Shown here piece by piece: positions 16,048-24,798 of a DNA stretch of 38,072 nucleotides; position 1 is the stretch's first letter; each line of letters opens with the position of its first letter. The notes under the pieces are model-generated. The model ran no database searches, was not told the origin of the DNA, and was given only the letters and a program-made list of their open reading frames with translations. A program made the translations under genes and the position numbers. This DNA comes from Verrucomicrobiota bacterium (GTDB lineage Bacteria > Verrucomicrobiota > Verrucomicrobiia > Limisphaerales > JACRJZ01), in contig JACRJZ010000011.1 of NCBI GenBank assembly GCA_016219875.1, forward strand, positions 1-38,072. Reading direction: 5' to 3'.

Positions 16048-17022
16048 ATGAGAAACACTCTTGAAACCCGCCTGGGCATTTTCGTCGCCCTCTGCATCGT
16101 GGCCGCCATCGTCATTCTCGAAATGGTGGGCGTGGCCGAGTATTTCAAACCCGGCTACCTGGTCCACGCGAACTTCCGCAGCATCCAGGAGCTTAAGCCG
16201 GGCGATCTGGTGAGGATGGCCGGCGTGGAAGTGGGCCGCGTCCAGGACATCAGCCTGACCAACGAACAGGTCCGCGTGACGATGAAGATCAAGAAGCCCG
16301 CCGCCGCCATCCGCACGACGAGCAAGGCCACGATCCGCTTCGTCGGCCTGATGGGGCAGAACTTCGTCAGCATCGACTTCGGCACGCCGGAAGCCCCGCG
16401 CGTCCAGCCCGGCGCCATTCTCGGCACCACGGAGCAATCCGACTTGAGCAGCCTCATGACCAAGCTCGAATCCGTGGCCGACGAAGTGAAAGTCCTGCGC
16501 AAGGACCTTTCGACGGAGAACCTCGCCTCGCTCATGGGGCCGCTGACGCACTTCATGGAGCAGAACAGCACCAACCTGAACGCCATCCTGGGCAACGTGC
16601 GCAAGGTCACCGACCAGGTCGCGGAAGGCAAAGGCACCGCGGGCAAACTGCTGTTTGACGACACGCTCTACGATTCCGCGCTCGCCACGGTGGCCAGCGT
16701 CCAGGCCGGCGCCAACGAACTCAAGTCCATCGCATTGGACGCGCGCGGCCTTCTGAACGACGTGAACGCTGGCAAAGGCAACCTCGGCTTGCTGGTCAAA
16801 GACGACGCTCTCTACCGCGAAACGACGAACACGATGGTCAACTTCCGGGAAATCATGCAGAAGGTGAACCGCGGCGACGGCACGGTGGGCAAGCTCATCA
16901 ACGACGACTCCTTCCTCAAGAACGCCAAAGTCTCCCTCCAGAAACTCGACAAGGCGACCGAGGGCCTGGAAGACCAAGGCCCGCTCAGCCTGATGGGCAC
17001 GCTGGTGAACACACTGTTCTGA
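16048..17022 (+). CDS. mlaD: MlaD-like MCE-domain protein
   Basis: 324 residues. One N-terminal membrane helix (about 9-27, LGIFVALCIVAAIVILEMVGV) anchors a periplasmic MCE domain (about 36-115; 'FRSIQELKPGDLVRMAGVEVGRVQDISL', 'ATIRFVGLMGQNFVSIDFG'). After it comes a long helical region (about 130-310) with three related segments of the form 'KVxxGxGTxGKLxxDDxLY'. E. coli MlaD is about 180 residues, so this is one of the extended MCE proteins whose helical tails form needles or barrels across the periplasm. It is the last gene of mlaEFD. A REP-like palindrome lies 22 bp after the stop. Confidence 0.9.
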   Translation: MRNTLETRLGIFVALCIVAAIVILEMVGVAEYFKPGYLVHANFRSIQELKPGDLVRMAGVEVGRVQDISLTNEQVRVTMKIKKPAAAIRTTSKATIRFVGLMGQNFVSIDFGTPEAPRVQPGAILGTTEQSDLSSLMTKLESVADEVKVLRKDLSTENLASLMGPLTHFMEQNSTNLNAILGNVRKVTDQVAEGKGTAGKLLFDDTLYDSALATVASVQAGANELKSIALDARGLLNDVNAGKGNLGLLVKDDALYRETTNTMVNFREIMQKVNRGDGTVGKLINDDSFLKNAKVSLQKLDKATEGLEDQGPLSLMGTLVNTLF

Positions 17023-17044
17023 TCTTGGCCGATTTTAGAACCCC

Positions 17045-17108
17045 GTAGCAGCCGACGTGAGGAGGCTCCGTTTCATTGAAGTTTGAGCCTCCTCACGTCG
17101 GCTGCTAC
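17045..17108. repeat. 64-bp palindromic repeat with GTAG ends, copy 1
   Basis: Two 24-nt arms (17045-17068 and 17085-17108) are perfect reverse complements. Each begins with GTAG when read inward, and the loop is 16 nt. A second copy lies at 35126-35190. Here it sits between the convergent ends of mlaD and the ferredoxin gene, where it could act as a transcript-end hairpin for both, although there is no T tract. Confidence 0.88.
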
Positions 17109-17123
17109 CAGGCTGAACGAAGC

Positions 17124-17414
17124 TCAATGCCCTTGCCGGATGGTCACGTTCCCTGGGCCTTTCACCTTCACGCAGCAGGTCAGGCGGAAGCGTTCCGGGT
17201 CTTTGTTCCACTGGTCCAGGACATCGAGTTCCTCCGGGGTCGGTTCCTCCAGGTTGGCCATGCCGTCGGTGACTTCCACGACGCACGTGCCGCAGGAACA
17301 GTTGAAGCAGCCGGCCTCCATGTCCACGCCGGCCTTTTCGCCGGCGTCCAGCAGGAGTTCGCCGGGCGGCACGTCGGCGGAGGTGTTGGCCGGCAAGACA
17401 GTGACTCTGGGCAT
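17124..17414 (-). CDS. Plant-type [2Fe-2S] ferredoxin
   Basis: 96 residues. Cluster ligands follow the plant-type pattern C36-x4-C41-x2-C44 ('GCFNCSCGTC') with the distant fourth cysteine at C80 or C81 ('RLTCCVKV'). The C-terminal 'GPGNVTIRQG' strand is typical. It is a small soluble electron carrier; the redox partner is not visible in the neighbourhood. The unusual acidic insertion between cysteines ('ANLEEPTPEELDVLDQWNKDPERFRLTCC') resembles ferredoxins that serve P450s or oxygenases, and in this group often standalone genes. It is transcribed away from the histidine kinase operon, with a 166-bp divergent intergenic region. Confidence 0.9.
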   Translation of the reverse strand: MPRVTVLPANTSADVPPGELLLDAGEKAGVDMEAGCFNCSCGTCVVEVTDGMANLEEPTPEELDVLDQWNKDPERFRLTCCVKVKGPGNVTIRQGH

Positions 17415-17580
17415 ATTGAAATCTCGCGCGGCGGGCGCAGCCGATGACGGCCTGGAGCCTCGCGACGCGCGCCCAAGAATGCATCAGCGTCCGCCCAATG
17501 CAAATCCTCTGGAAACCGGGCGCGCTTGTCTTACACTGCGGCGTGTCGGCCCACTGGACAACCATCCGGGGCCGCTCTGA

Positions 17581-20500
17581 GTGACCGACAATCGTATTGC
17601 CAGTGCCGCTGTGAACGCCGCGCTTCTGCCACCCAACGAAGCCGAACGGCTGGAAGCTCTTCGCCGTTACCAAATCCTTGATACCCCGCCGGAGGCGGCC
17701 TTCGACGATCTGGCCCGCCTGGCCGCGAGCGAATGCGGGGCGCCGTTCGCCTACATCTCGTTCGTCGATGAAGCGCGCCGCTGGGTGAAGAGCAGCGTGG
17801 GGCTGCCCCCCACGACGCTCCCTCGCGAGCAGTCCTTCTGCGCCCGCATCATCCTGGCGCCGGACGCATTGATCGTGGAAGACACGTTGAAGGATTTGCG
17901 GTTCGCCGAGTTGTCGGCGGTGACAGACGATCCCCATCTGCGGTTCTTCGCCGGCTTTCCCCTCGTTACTCCGGACGGGTTCAAGCTGGGTTCGTTGTGC
18001 GTGGCCGACCGGCAGGGGCGGAGCATCACGCGGGACCAGCAGGAGGCGCTGCGCATTCTGGCGCACCAAGTGATCGTCCACCTGGAACTGCGCCGGCACG
18101 TGGCCGATCTGGAGCGCAGCTTGGCGGAGGAGGAGCGGGCCAAGGACGCCTTGCGCAACTCGGAAGCCTTCTATGCCACGCTGGTGGAGAGCCTGCCGCA
18201 GTTCATCATTCGCAAGGACCGGGAGGGGCGGTTCACGTTCGCCAACCAGCGCTTCTGCAAGGCGCTGGGCCAGCCGCTGGCCGAAATCCTCGGCAGGACC
18301 GACCACGACTTCTACCCACGCCATCTGGCGGACAAGTATCACCGCGACGACCAGCGGGTGATGGCGACGCGGTTTCCCATCGACACCGTGGAGGCGAACA
18401 TTGCGCCCGACGGCACGAACATGTTCGTCCACGTCATCAAGACGCCCCTGGTGGACGCGACCGGCCAGGTGAGCGGCATCCAGGGCATCTTCTGGGATGT
18501 CACCGAGCGCAAGAAGATCGAGGAGCAACTGGCTTACGAACGGGACTTGCTGCGGGCGCTGCTGGAGAACATTCCCGACCGGATTTACTTCAAAGACGTG
18601 GCCTCGCGGTTTCTGCGCGCCAGCCGTTCGCTTACCAAGCGCCTGGGCCTTCCGGACCCGAAGGAGATCGTGGGCAAGACGGACTTCGACATTCACCCGC
18701 CAGAGGCGGCGCAGGAATATTATCAGGAGGAACAGCGCATCATCCTCACGGGCCAGCCGCTGGTGAACAAGCTCCAGCGGTCCACGGACAAGGACGGACG
18801 CGACACCTGGGCCTCGGTGACCAAGGTGCCGATCTTCAACCGCAACAACGCCATCACGGGCATCGTCGGCATCTCCCGGGACATCACCAAACTCAAGCAG
18901 GCCGAGGAAGCGTTGGAAACCGCCCGCGACGCGGCGCTGGAAACCGCCCGCATCAAGTCCGAGTTCCTGGCCAACATGAGCCACGAAATCCGCACGCCGA
19001 TGAACGCCATCGTGGGCATGGCGGATTTGCTGCTGGATACGCCTCTCTCAACGGAACAGCAGGAGTTTGCCGAAACCATCCGCAACAGCACCGACACGCT
19101 GCTCCACCTCATCAACGAGATCCTCGATTTCTCCAAGATGGAGGCCGGCAAGCTGGTCATCGAAACCATCGACTTTGACCTGCGCAAAGTCATCGAGTCC
19201 ACCGCCGACATGCTGGCCGACCGCGCGCAACGGAAGGGCGTGGAAGTCGCGTGCTGGTTGGACGACGATGTGCCCACCCGGCTGCGCGGCGATCCCAGCC
19301 GCTTGCGCCAGGTGCTGACCAACCTGCTGGCCAATGCCATCAAGTTCACCGAGCGGGGCGAGGTCGTGGTCCGCGTGACCAAGCAGCAGGAAACCAGTTC
19401 GCGCGTGAAAGTGCGCGTCTCCGTGATCGACACCGGGATTGGCATCCCGCCCAAAGTCCTGCCGCTGATCTTCCAGGCCTTCACGCAGGCCGACGGTTCC
19501 ACGACGCGGAAGTACGGCGGAACGGGCCTCGGCTTGGCGATCTCCCGGCAGCTCGTTGAATTGATGGGCGGCGAGATCAGCGTGGAAAGCACCGAAGGCC
19601 AAGGCTCCTCGTTTTCCTTCGTGCTTCCGCTGGAAAAGCAGCCGGAATCAGCCGCCCCGCCGCCGCCGCCCGAACCGCGCAGCCTCGAGGGCGCGCGGGT
19701 GCTCGTAGTCGATGACAACGCCACCAACCGCAAGATCCTCCGTCATCAGCTCGACCGCTGGCACGTGCGCAACGAAGCAGCCGGCGACGGCTTCGAGGCA
19801 CTCCGGCTGTTGCGCGAGGCCGCGCAGTCCGGCCCGCCGTTCACCCTGGCCATCCTCGACATGCAGATGCCGGAAATGGATGGCCTGGCGCTGGCCCACG
19901 CCATCAAGGGCGATCCGCTGACCGCCGCCACGCGGTTGGTCATGCTGACCTCGATCGGCCACCGGCTCGACGCCGAAACGCGCTTCAGCGCGGGGATTGA
20001 GAAGTACCTGGTCAAACCCGTGAAGCAGTCGCGGCTCTTCGACACGCTGGTGACGGTGTTGTCGTCTGTGCCGTCGGCCCTGGCGGAGGTTTGCGCACCG
20101 GCCCAGGCGTCGGGCGGTCGCCCCGCGGCGAGCGCGGTGGACCCGTCCAAGGTCCGCATCCTTCTGGCGGAAGACAACCCGGTGAATCTGCGGCTGGCGT
20201 TGAAGCTTCTCGAGAAACTGGGCTGCAAGGCCGACGCCGTGACCAACGGTCGCGAAGCCCTCCAGGCGGCGGAGACCTCGCCGTACGACATCATCTTGAT
20301 GGATTGCCAGATGCCGGAAATGGACGGCTACGAGGTCACCGTCCGGCTTCGCGAGGCCGAAAAATCTCTTCAGTCAGACCGGAAATCGTCCGCTTATATC
20401 ATTGCACTCACGGCGAACGCCTTGGATGGCGACCGCGAACGTGGGTTGGCTGCGGGCATGAACGATTACCTGACGAAACCGGTGCGCATGGAAGACTTGC

Positions 20501-20916
20501 GCGGGGCGCTGGAACGGGCTTACGCCCACTTCGAGCCACGCACGGCTTCCTTCCATCCGCCCGCCGACGAGGTCCTGGACCCCTCGGTGCTGGCGTCGTT
20601 GAAGGAATTGCGCGAACCGGGCCAACCTGATCCGGTCGCGGAACTGATCCATCTCTACCTCAAGGACGCCAAGCCCCGGATCGACTCCCTCGAATGCTTC
20701 TTTGCCACCCGCAAGGCGGCGGAGATGAAGTCGGTCGCCCACAGCCTCAAGGGCAGTTCCAACAACCTCGGGGCGCGCGGCTTGGCCGGCTTGTTTCTGG
20801 AGTTAGAGCATGAATGCAAGGCGGGGCACTGGGAGAACATCCGCTCCCTCCTGCCGCGGGTGAAAGCCGAATTTCGCCGCGTGCAGGAACGTTTGCTCGC
20901 CGAAGTGCATTCATGA
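17581..20916 (+). CDS. Hybrid histidine kinase GAF-PAS-PAS-HisKA-HATPase-REC-REC-HPt
   Basis: 1111 residues, no membrane segment, so a cytoplasmic sensor. Order: GAF (about 20-175, 'RYQILDTPPEAAFDDLARLAA'), coiled coil, PAS (about 195-315), PAS (about 335-450), HisKA with phospho-acceptor H468 (ANMSHEIRTPMN), HATPase_c (N-box NLLANAIKF, DTGIGIP, GGTGLGLAIS), REC1 with D760 (LDMQMPEMDG), REC2 with D908 (LMDCQMPEMDG), and HPt with H1054 (VAHSLKGSS). The start is GTG at 17581, chosen because the GAF domain begins just after; no ATG fits. A multistep relay within one chain is expected (H468 to a REC aspartate to H1054). Its stop overlaps the next kinase's start, so the two are co-translated. The signal is unknown. 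Confidence 0.93.
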   Translation: MTDNRIASAAVNAALLPPNEAERLEALRRYQILDTPPEAAFDDLARLAASECGAPFAYISFVDEARRWVKSSVGLPPTTLPREQSFCARIILAPDALIVEDTLKDLRFAELSAVTDDPHLRFFAGFPLVTPDGFKLGSLCVADRQGRSITRDQQEALRILAHQVIVHLELRRHVADLERSLAEEERAKDALRNSEAFYATLVESLPQFIIRKDREGRFTFANQRFCKALGQPLAEILGRTDHDFYPRHLADKYHRDDQRVMATRFPIDTVEANIAPDGTNMFVHVIKTPLVDATGQVSGIQGIFWDVTERKKIEEQLAYERDLLRALLENIPDRIYFKDVASRFLRASRSLTKRLGLPDPKEIVGKTDFDIHPPEAAQEYYQEEQRIILTGQPLVNKLQRSTDKDGRDTWASVTKVPIFNRNNAITGIVGISRDITKLKQAEEALETARDAALETARIKSEFLANMSHEIRTPMNAIVGMADLLLDTPLSTEQQEFAETIRNSTDTLLHLINEILDFSKMEAGKLVIETIDFDLRKVIESTADMLADRAQRKGVEVACWLDDDVPTRLRGDPSRLRQVLTNLLANAIKFTERGEVVVRVTKQQETSSRVKVRVSVIDTGIGIPPKVLPLIFQAFTQADGSTTRKYGGTGLGLAISRQLVELMGGEISVESTEGQGSSFSFVLPLEKQPESAAPPPPPEPRSLEGARVLVVDDNATNRKILRHQLDRWHVRNEAAGDGFEALRLLREAAQSGPPFTLAILDMQMPEMDGLALAHAIKGDPLTAATRLVMLTSIGHRLDAETRFSAGIEKYLVKPVKQSRLFDTLVTVLSSVPSALAEVCAPAQASGGRPAASAVDPSKVRILLAEDNPVNLRLALKLLEKLGCKADAVTNGREALQAAETSPYDIILMDCQMPEMDGYEVTVRLREAEKSLQSDRKSSAYIIALTANALDGDRERGLAAGMNDYLTKPVRMEDLRGALERAYAHFEPRTASFHPPADEVLDPSVLASLKELREPGQPDPVAELIHLYLKDAKPRIDSLECFFATRKAAEMKSVAHSLKGSSNNLGARGLAGLFLELEHECKAGHWENIRSLLPRVKAEFRRVQERLLAEVHS

Positions 20917-23519
20917 CCATGACAACCTCACTTTCCCGCCTCCTCGTGGTGGAGGACAATCCGCAACTCTCGGAACTCCTCGTAGCCGGGCTTGAACAGG
21001 ACGACGTGACCGTCGAAAGCGTGGCCAACGGCCTCGAAGCGCTCGCCTGGATGCGCCAGCAGAAGTTCGATGCCGCCTTGCTCGATCTGGGCCTGCCGGG
21101 CCTGGACGGCACCGAGGTCTTGCGGCAGTTGAAGAGCGACCACGCTTCCGCGCACATCCCCGTCATCGTCATGAGCGGGCGGCAGGAGGCTTCCGCCAAG
21201 CTTCGCACGTTCGAGTTGGGGGCCACGGACTTCATCTCGAAGCCCTTTGAACTGGTCGAGCTGCGCGCCCGCGTGCGCTCGGTGCTCAAGACCAAGCGGC
21301 TGCAAGACGATCTGACCGAGGCCAACCAGATGCTCAAGTCCAAGGCGGACTTCCTCGCCAAGACCAGCCACGAAATCCGCACCCAGCTTGGCGCGGTCAC
21401 GGCTCTGACCGGCCTGTTGCTGCAGACCGATCTCTCCGCCCAGCAGCGGGATTACGTGGAGACGGTGTTCAACTGCGGCGAGTCCTTGCTGACCCTCCTC
21501 AACGACATCCTCAACGTCTCCAAGATCGAGGCCGGCAAGCTGGAGCTGGAACAGCGCCCGTTCCACCTGCGCCTGTGCGTCGATGAAGCGCTCGATCTTC
21601 TGGCCGCCAAATGCACCGAGAAGAACCTCGACCTGATCTGCGATTTCGAGGGCGAGGTCCCCGAACAGGTCATCGGCGATGTCACGCGTCTGCGCCAAAT
21701 CCTTTTCAACTTGGTCAGCAACGCCGTGAAGTTTACGGAAGCCGGCGAAGTCGTCTTGGGCGTTCGCGCCCAGGCGCCGGCCGTGCCGGGAGGGGCGTGG
21801 GAGTTTCACTTTTCCGTCCGCGACTCCGGCATCGGCATCCCGCCGGACCGACTGGGTCGCCTATTCCAATCGTTCGCCCAGGCGGACATTTCGACCACGC
21901 GGGAATTCGGCGGCACCGGGCTGGGACTTTTTATCAGCAAGGGGCTGGTCGAGTTGATGGGCGGCAAGCTCTGGGCCGAGAGCACGCCGGGAGCCGGGTC
22001 CAACTTCCAGTTCACGATTCCGCTGCCCACCGCTCCCCAGCCTGAGCCGGCGGCGTGGCAGAAGGCGCAGGCGCAATGGGCGGGCCGGCGCGTGCTGATC
22101 GTGGACGACAACGCCACCTCAGCGCGCTTGCTCGCGCGCCAGATCCAGCGTTGGAGCCTGACGGCCCGCACGGTGGAGAGCGCGGTCCAGGCCCTCGAGG
22201 TGCTCCGCACCGAGCCGGGCTATGACGCCGTCGTGATCGACGCCTCCATGCCGAAGATGGACGGCCTGGCGTTGGCGCGGGAAATCCGCAAGCTGCCGGC
22301 GTGGGTCAAAGTCCCTCTCGTCCTGCTCGCGCCTCTGGGCATGAAGACGGGCACGCCGGAAATGGCGCAGGCGGGCATCCAGCACCATGTCAACAAGCCG
22401 GTCAAACCGGCCTTGCTCCATTCGGCGCTGCATCGCGCATTGGCGGCTGAAGGCAAGACGGATTTCACCACCGAGATCACCAAGCGGCCCGCGCCCGCCG
22501 CGTCCAAGCTGGACTCGACGCTCGGCGCCCGCTCGCCGTTGCGCATTCTCCTCACGGACGACAACGCCATCAACATCAAGGTCGCGAGCAAGATGCTGAA
22601 CCAGCTCGGGTACAAGCCGGACATCGCCAACAACGGGGTGGAGGCCGTGGCCGCGGTCCAACGCCAGCCGTATGACGTGGTCTTGATGGACGTGCAGATG
22701 CCGCAAATGGACGGCCTCGAAGCCACGCGCCGCATCCGCGCGTGGGAAAAGGAAAACGGGCGCGCCCCGGTCAGCATCGTGGCCATGACTGCGAACGCCA
22801 TGTCGGGCGACCGCGAGAAATGCCTCGCCGCCGGCATGAACGAATACCTGGCCAAACCGGTCCGGCCGGACGCGTTGCAGAAAACGCTCGAAACCCTCGC
22901 CAGCAGCCGTCGGACGGAAGCGGCTGCGCCGGCTGTCGCGGCTCCCGTTGCCCCGGCCGCGTCGGTGTCGATCGAGCCTGCGCCCGTTGCGTCTGCCCCT
23001 CCCGCACCTTTGCTGTCGGCAAGCCCTGCGCCGCTGGCCAGCCCCGTCCTCTCGCCGCTCTCGACGGTGGCCAAGCCTCCGGTGGTGCCTCTCCCGGCGG
23101 CGGCCGTTGAGAAAGACCCTGGCATCGACATGGACCGCCTGAATGAATTCTCCGGCGGGGACGCGGACAGCCTGAATGAGATCATCGACCTCTTCCTCCG
23201 GCAAACCGGCGACCAGCTTCAGGAAATGCAGCGACAGGTTTCCCAGCAGAACAAACCCGAAGTCGCGCGATTGGCGCACACCTGTGCCGGCGCCAGCGCC
23301 ATCTGCGGCATGAACAGCCTCGTGCCCTTGGTGCGGGACTTGGAACGGCGTTCCCTCAACGGTGGCGGCCCGGAAATGCAAACCGTCCTCGATCAGATGG
23401 GCGTGGAGTTTCAGCGCATCACCCGCTTCCTCCAGAAGATCAGGGCCAAGTCCGGCCAGCCCTCGGCCGCGCCCGTGGCGTCTCAGTTTGCGCAGCCGGT
23501 GATGGCGATGGTGGCGTGA
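20913..23519 (+). CDS. Hybrid histidine kinase REC-HisKA-HATPase-REC-REC-HPt
   Basis: 868 residues with the ATG at 20913 (ATGA overlap with the preceding stop; ATG 20919 is also possible). REC1 has D58 (LLDLGLPGLDG). The HisKA acceptor is H153 (AKTSHEIRTQLG; the usual proline after RT is Q). HATPase_c has NLVSNAVKF, DSGIGIP and GGTGLGLFIS. REC2 has D443 (VIDASMPKMDG) but A in place of the conserved T/S ('LLAPLG'). REC3 has D593 (LMDVQMPQMDG, AMTANA), then a ~60-residue Ala/Pro linker and an HPt with H789 (LAHTCAGAS). There is no sensory domain: its input is most likely phosphotransfer to REC1, perhaps from the first kinase's HPt. No DNA-binding output domain is in either protein, so the final regulator lies elsewhere. 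Confidence 0.92.
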   Translation: MTMTTSLSRLLVVEDNPQLSELLVAGLEQDDVTVESVANGLEALAWMRQQKFDAALLDLGLPGLDGTEVLRQLKSDHASAHIPVIVMSGRQEASAKLRTFELGATDFISKPFELVELRARVRSVLKTKRLQDDLTEANQMLKSKADFLAKTSHEIRTQLGAVTALTGLLLQTDLSAQQRDYVETVFNCGESLLTLLNDILNVSKIEAGKLELEQRPFHLRLCVDEALDLLAAKCTEKNLDLICDFEGEVPEQVIGDVTRLRQILFNLVSNAVKFTEAGEVVLGVRAQAPAVPGGAWEFHFSVRDSGIGIPPDRLGRLFQSFAQADISTTREFGGTGLGLFISKGLVELMGGKLWAESTPGAGSNFQFTIPLPTAPQPEPAAWQKAQAQWAGRRVLIVDDNATSARLLARQIQRWSLTARTVESAVQALEVLRTEPGYDAVVIDASMPKMDGLALAREIRKLPAWVKVPLVLLAPLGMKTGTPEMAQAGIQHHVNKPVKPALLHSALHRALAAEGKTDFTTEITKRPAPAASKLDSTLGARSPLRILLTDDNAINIKVASKMLNQLGYKPDIANNGVEAVAAVQRQPYDVVLMDVQMPQMDGLEATRRIRAWEKENGRAPVSIVAMTANAMSGDREKCLAAGMNEYLAKPVRPDALQKTLETLASSRRTEAAAPAVAAPVAPAASVSIEPAPVASAPPAPLLSASPAPLASPVLSPLSTVAKPPVVPLPAAAVEKDPGIDMDRLNEFSGGDADSLNEIIDLFLRQTGDQLQEMQRQVSQQNKPEVARLAHTCAGASAICGMNSLVPLVRDLERRSLNGGGPEMQTVLDQMGVEFQRITRFLQKIRAKSGQPSAAPVASQFAQPVMAMVA

Positions 23520-23851
23520 GCCTCCCTCCGAAGCGCCGAATCTCGATGCGGCGTGGCCGTGACAGCGACCGCTCCTGCCGTTTCGATTGGGAAATCGGCG
23601 CTCCATTCCCAGGTGATGAACTGCGCCAAACTCCAGAGCCTCAGCTTGTCGCTCCACGACGGCCAGAAACTGAGCGCCCGCGCGACAGGGCCAGCCGCCT
23701 TCCCGGTTGACCGGGAAGGACGGCCTCCATAGCGTTGGCCCGTGAAGAAACCCGGAACCGTTTTTCATGTTGGCCCGCCAAGCGAATGAGCAACAGTGTG
23801 ACGACGAACCACCAAAGACTGGGTGTTATCGAATTCTAGGCACTTGATGGC
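23520..23851. other. Intergenic stretch with one strong hairpin
   Basis: No gene is supported. A perfect 9-bp hairpin, CCTTCCCGG/CCGGGAAGG with loop TTGA, lies at 23698-23719. It has no T run, so any termination role for the kinase operon is uncertain. From about 23780 the base composition becomes more AT-rich, matching the following gene and marking a possible boundary of acquired DNA. Confidence 0.5.
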
Positions 23852-24679
23852 ATGAATGACGAGTTGAAGAATAAACTCCTACAGGATTTAGAGAAGAGCG
23901 GCTTCGCTTCGGAGATGCAGACCATGCGGACAATTCGTCGTGCAGGCTGGCATTGCTCTGGGGCGGGAACTTATTTCGACCGAGACGCGTGCAAAACCCG
24001 AACCATCGACGTTGAGGCGTACAGCCTCGCAAGGGATTGGGAGGTTGGTGACGGAGGCGTAGAGTTCGAGTATCACCTTTTTATCGAGGTCAAGAAGGCA
24101 GAACGCCCTTGGATTGTGTTTCGCCAGAAGGAGCAATATGAGAATTCTGGAGATGCTTGGCACAATCCCTATTTCAGCCACAACGAAGCACTCTCGCTGG
24201 GCAAACTGGTACCAGCGCTACACAAGTATTCCATACGCAAAGATCTTGGTTGGCTTGGATATGGCGTCCATGAAGCCTTCAAAGAACCGCAGGATACGGG
24301 TCGTTGGTATGCGGCAGCCGTCACCGCATGCAAGGCTGCGTACGATTATGTCAGAATAGATTCCTTCAAGTTTCTTGAGAAGAGCGAGAACAAGCAAACG
24401 TTCCTTGCTATTACGCAGCCGGTGGTTGTTCTCGATGGCCCGCTGATCAGTGCCGAAATCGCGGAGGATCAGACTGTCGCTTTAGAGGATGTTCCGTTTG
24501 CTCCTTTTGAATTCGAGTTCAGCACAGCGTGTTATGAAGCAAGCAATTATCGAATTGACCTGGTGCGCATCACGTCGCTGGAAGCCTATCTGAATGTTCT
24601 TAAGCAGAGGGTTGAAGCCATTTTCACCCAACTCCACGATGCAAAACGACTCCACAACGTCGCTAACGACTCGAGATGA
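23852..24679 (+). CDS. Uncharacterised protein with PD-(D/E)XK nuclease-like signature
   Basis: 275 residues; I do not recognise a named family. The N-terminal third has the order of a PD-(D/E)XK core: an acidic helix (E21), then D53 in 'RTIDVEAY', then E79-V80-K81 in a hydrophobic strand ('HLFIEVKKAERPWIVF'). Families with this 'D...(F/I)ExK' pattern include restriction-like and DNA-repair nucleases. The middle and C-terminal parts show no recognised domain ('PVVVLDGPLI' is a likely beta strand). There is no signal peptide or membrane segment. Base composition is visibly AT-richer than the neighbours and codon use differs (many AAT, TAT, AAG, GAA), so horizontal acquisition is likely. It stands alone: no methylase, helicase or partner is adjacent. 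Function is inferred only from the motif. Confidence 0.72.
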   Translation: MNDELKNKLLQDLEKSGFASEMQTMRTIRRAGWHCSGAGTYFDRDACKTRTIDVEAYSLARDWEVGDGGVEFEYHLFIEVKKAERPWIVFRQKEQYENSGDAWHNPYFSHNEALSLGKLVPALHKYSIRKDLGWLGYGVHEAFKEPQDTGRWYAAAVTACKAAYDYVRIDSFKFLEKSENKQTFLAITQPVVVLDGPLISAEIAEDQTVALEDVPFAPFEFEFSTACYEASNYRIDLVRITSLEAYLNVLKQRVEAIFTQLHDAKRLHNVANDSR

Positions 24680-24723
24680 CTTTGGCCGGACGGGGCAGTA
24701 ACTGGTCCAGCCCTATGGACTGG

Positions 24724-24760
24724 AAAAAACAAAAAGGCGAGCGGGGTGGCCGCTCGCCTT
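24724..24760 (-). terminator. Rho-independent terminator of metK-ahcY
   Basis: An 11-bp stem AAGGCGAGCGG/CCGCTCGCCTT (24734-24744 with 24750-24760, 5-nt loop). Read on the minus strand it is followed by TTTTTGTTTTTT. It lies 38 bp after the ahcY stop codon, with a heptanucleotide array filling the gap. Confidence 0.9.
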
Positions 24761-24763
24761 GGT

Positions 24764-24798
24764 GATTTGAAATCTCAAATTCGAAATTTGAAATGACT
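24764..24798 (-). repeat. Degenerate heptanucleotide array abutting the ahcY stop codon
   Basis: Five 7-nt units at 24764, 24771, 24778, 24785 and 24792 (GATTTGA, AATCTCA, AATTCGA, AATTTGA, then a divergent unit). The array runs from next to the terminator hairpin up to the stop codon at 24798-24800. Confidence 0.7.

Noticed and set aside
22119..23768. 549-codon minus-strand frame opposite the second hybrid kinase
   Set aside because: Antisense shadow, His/Arg-rich, no domain.
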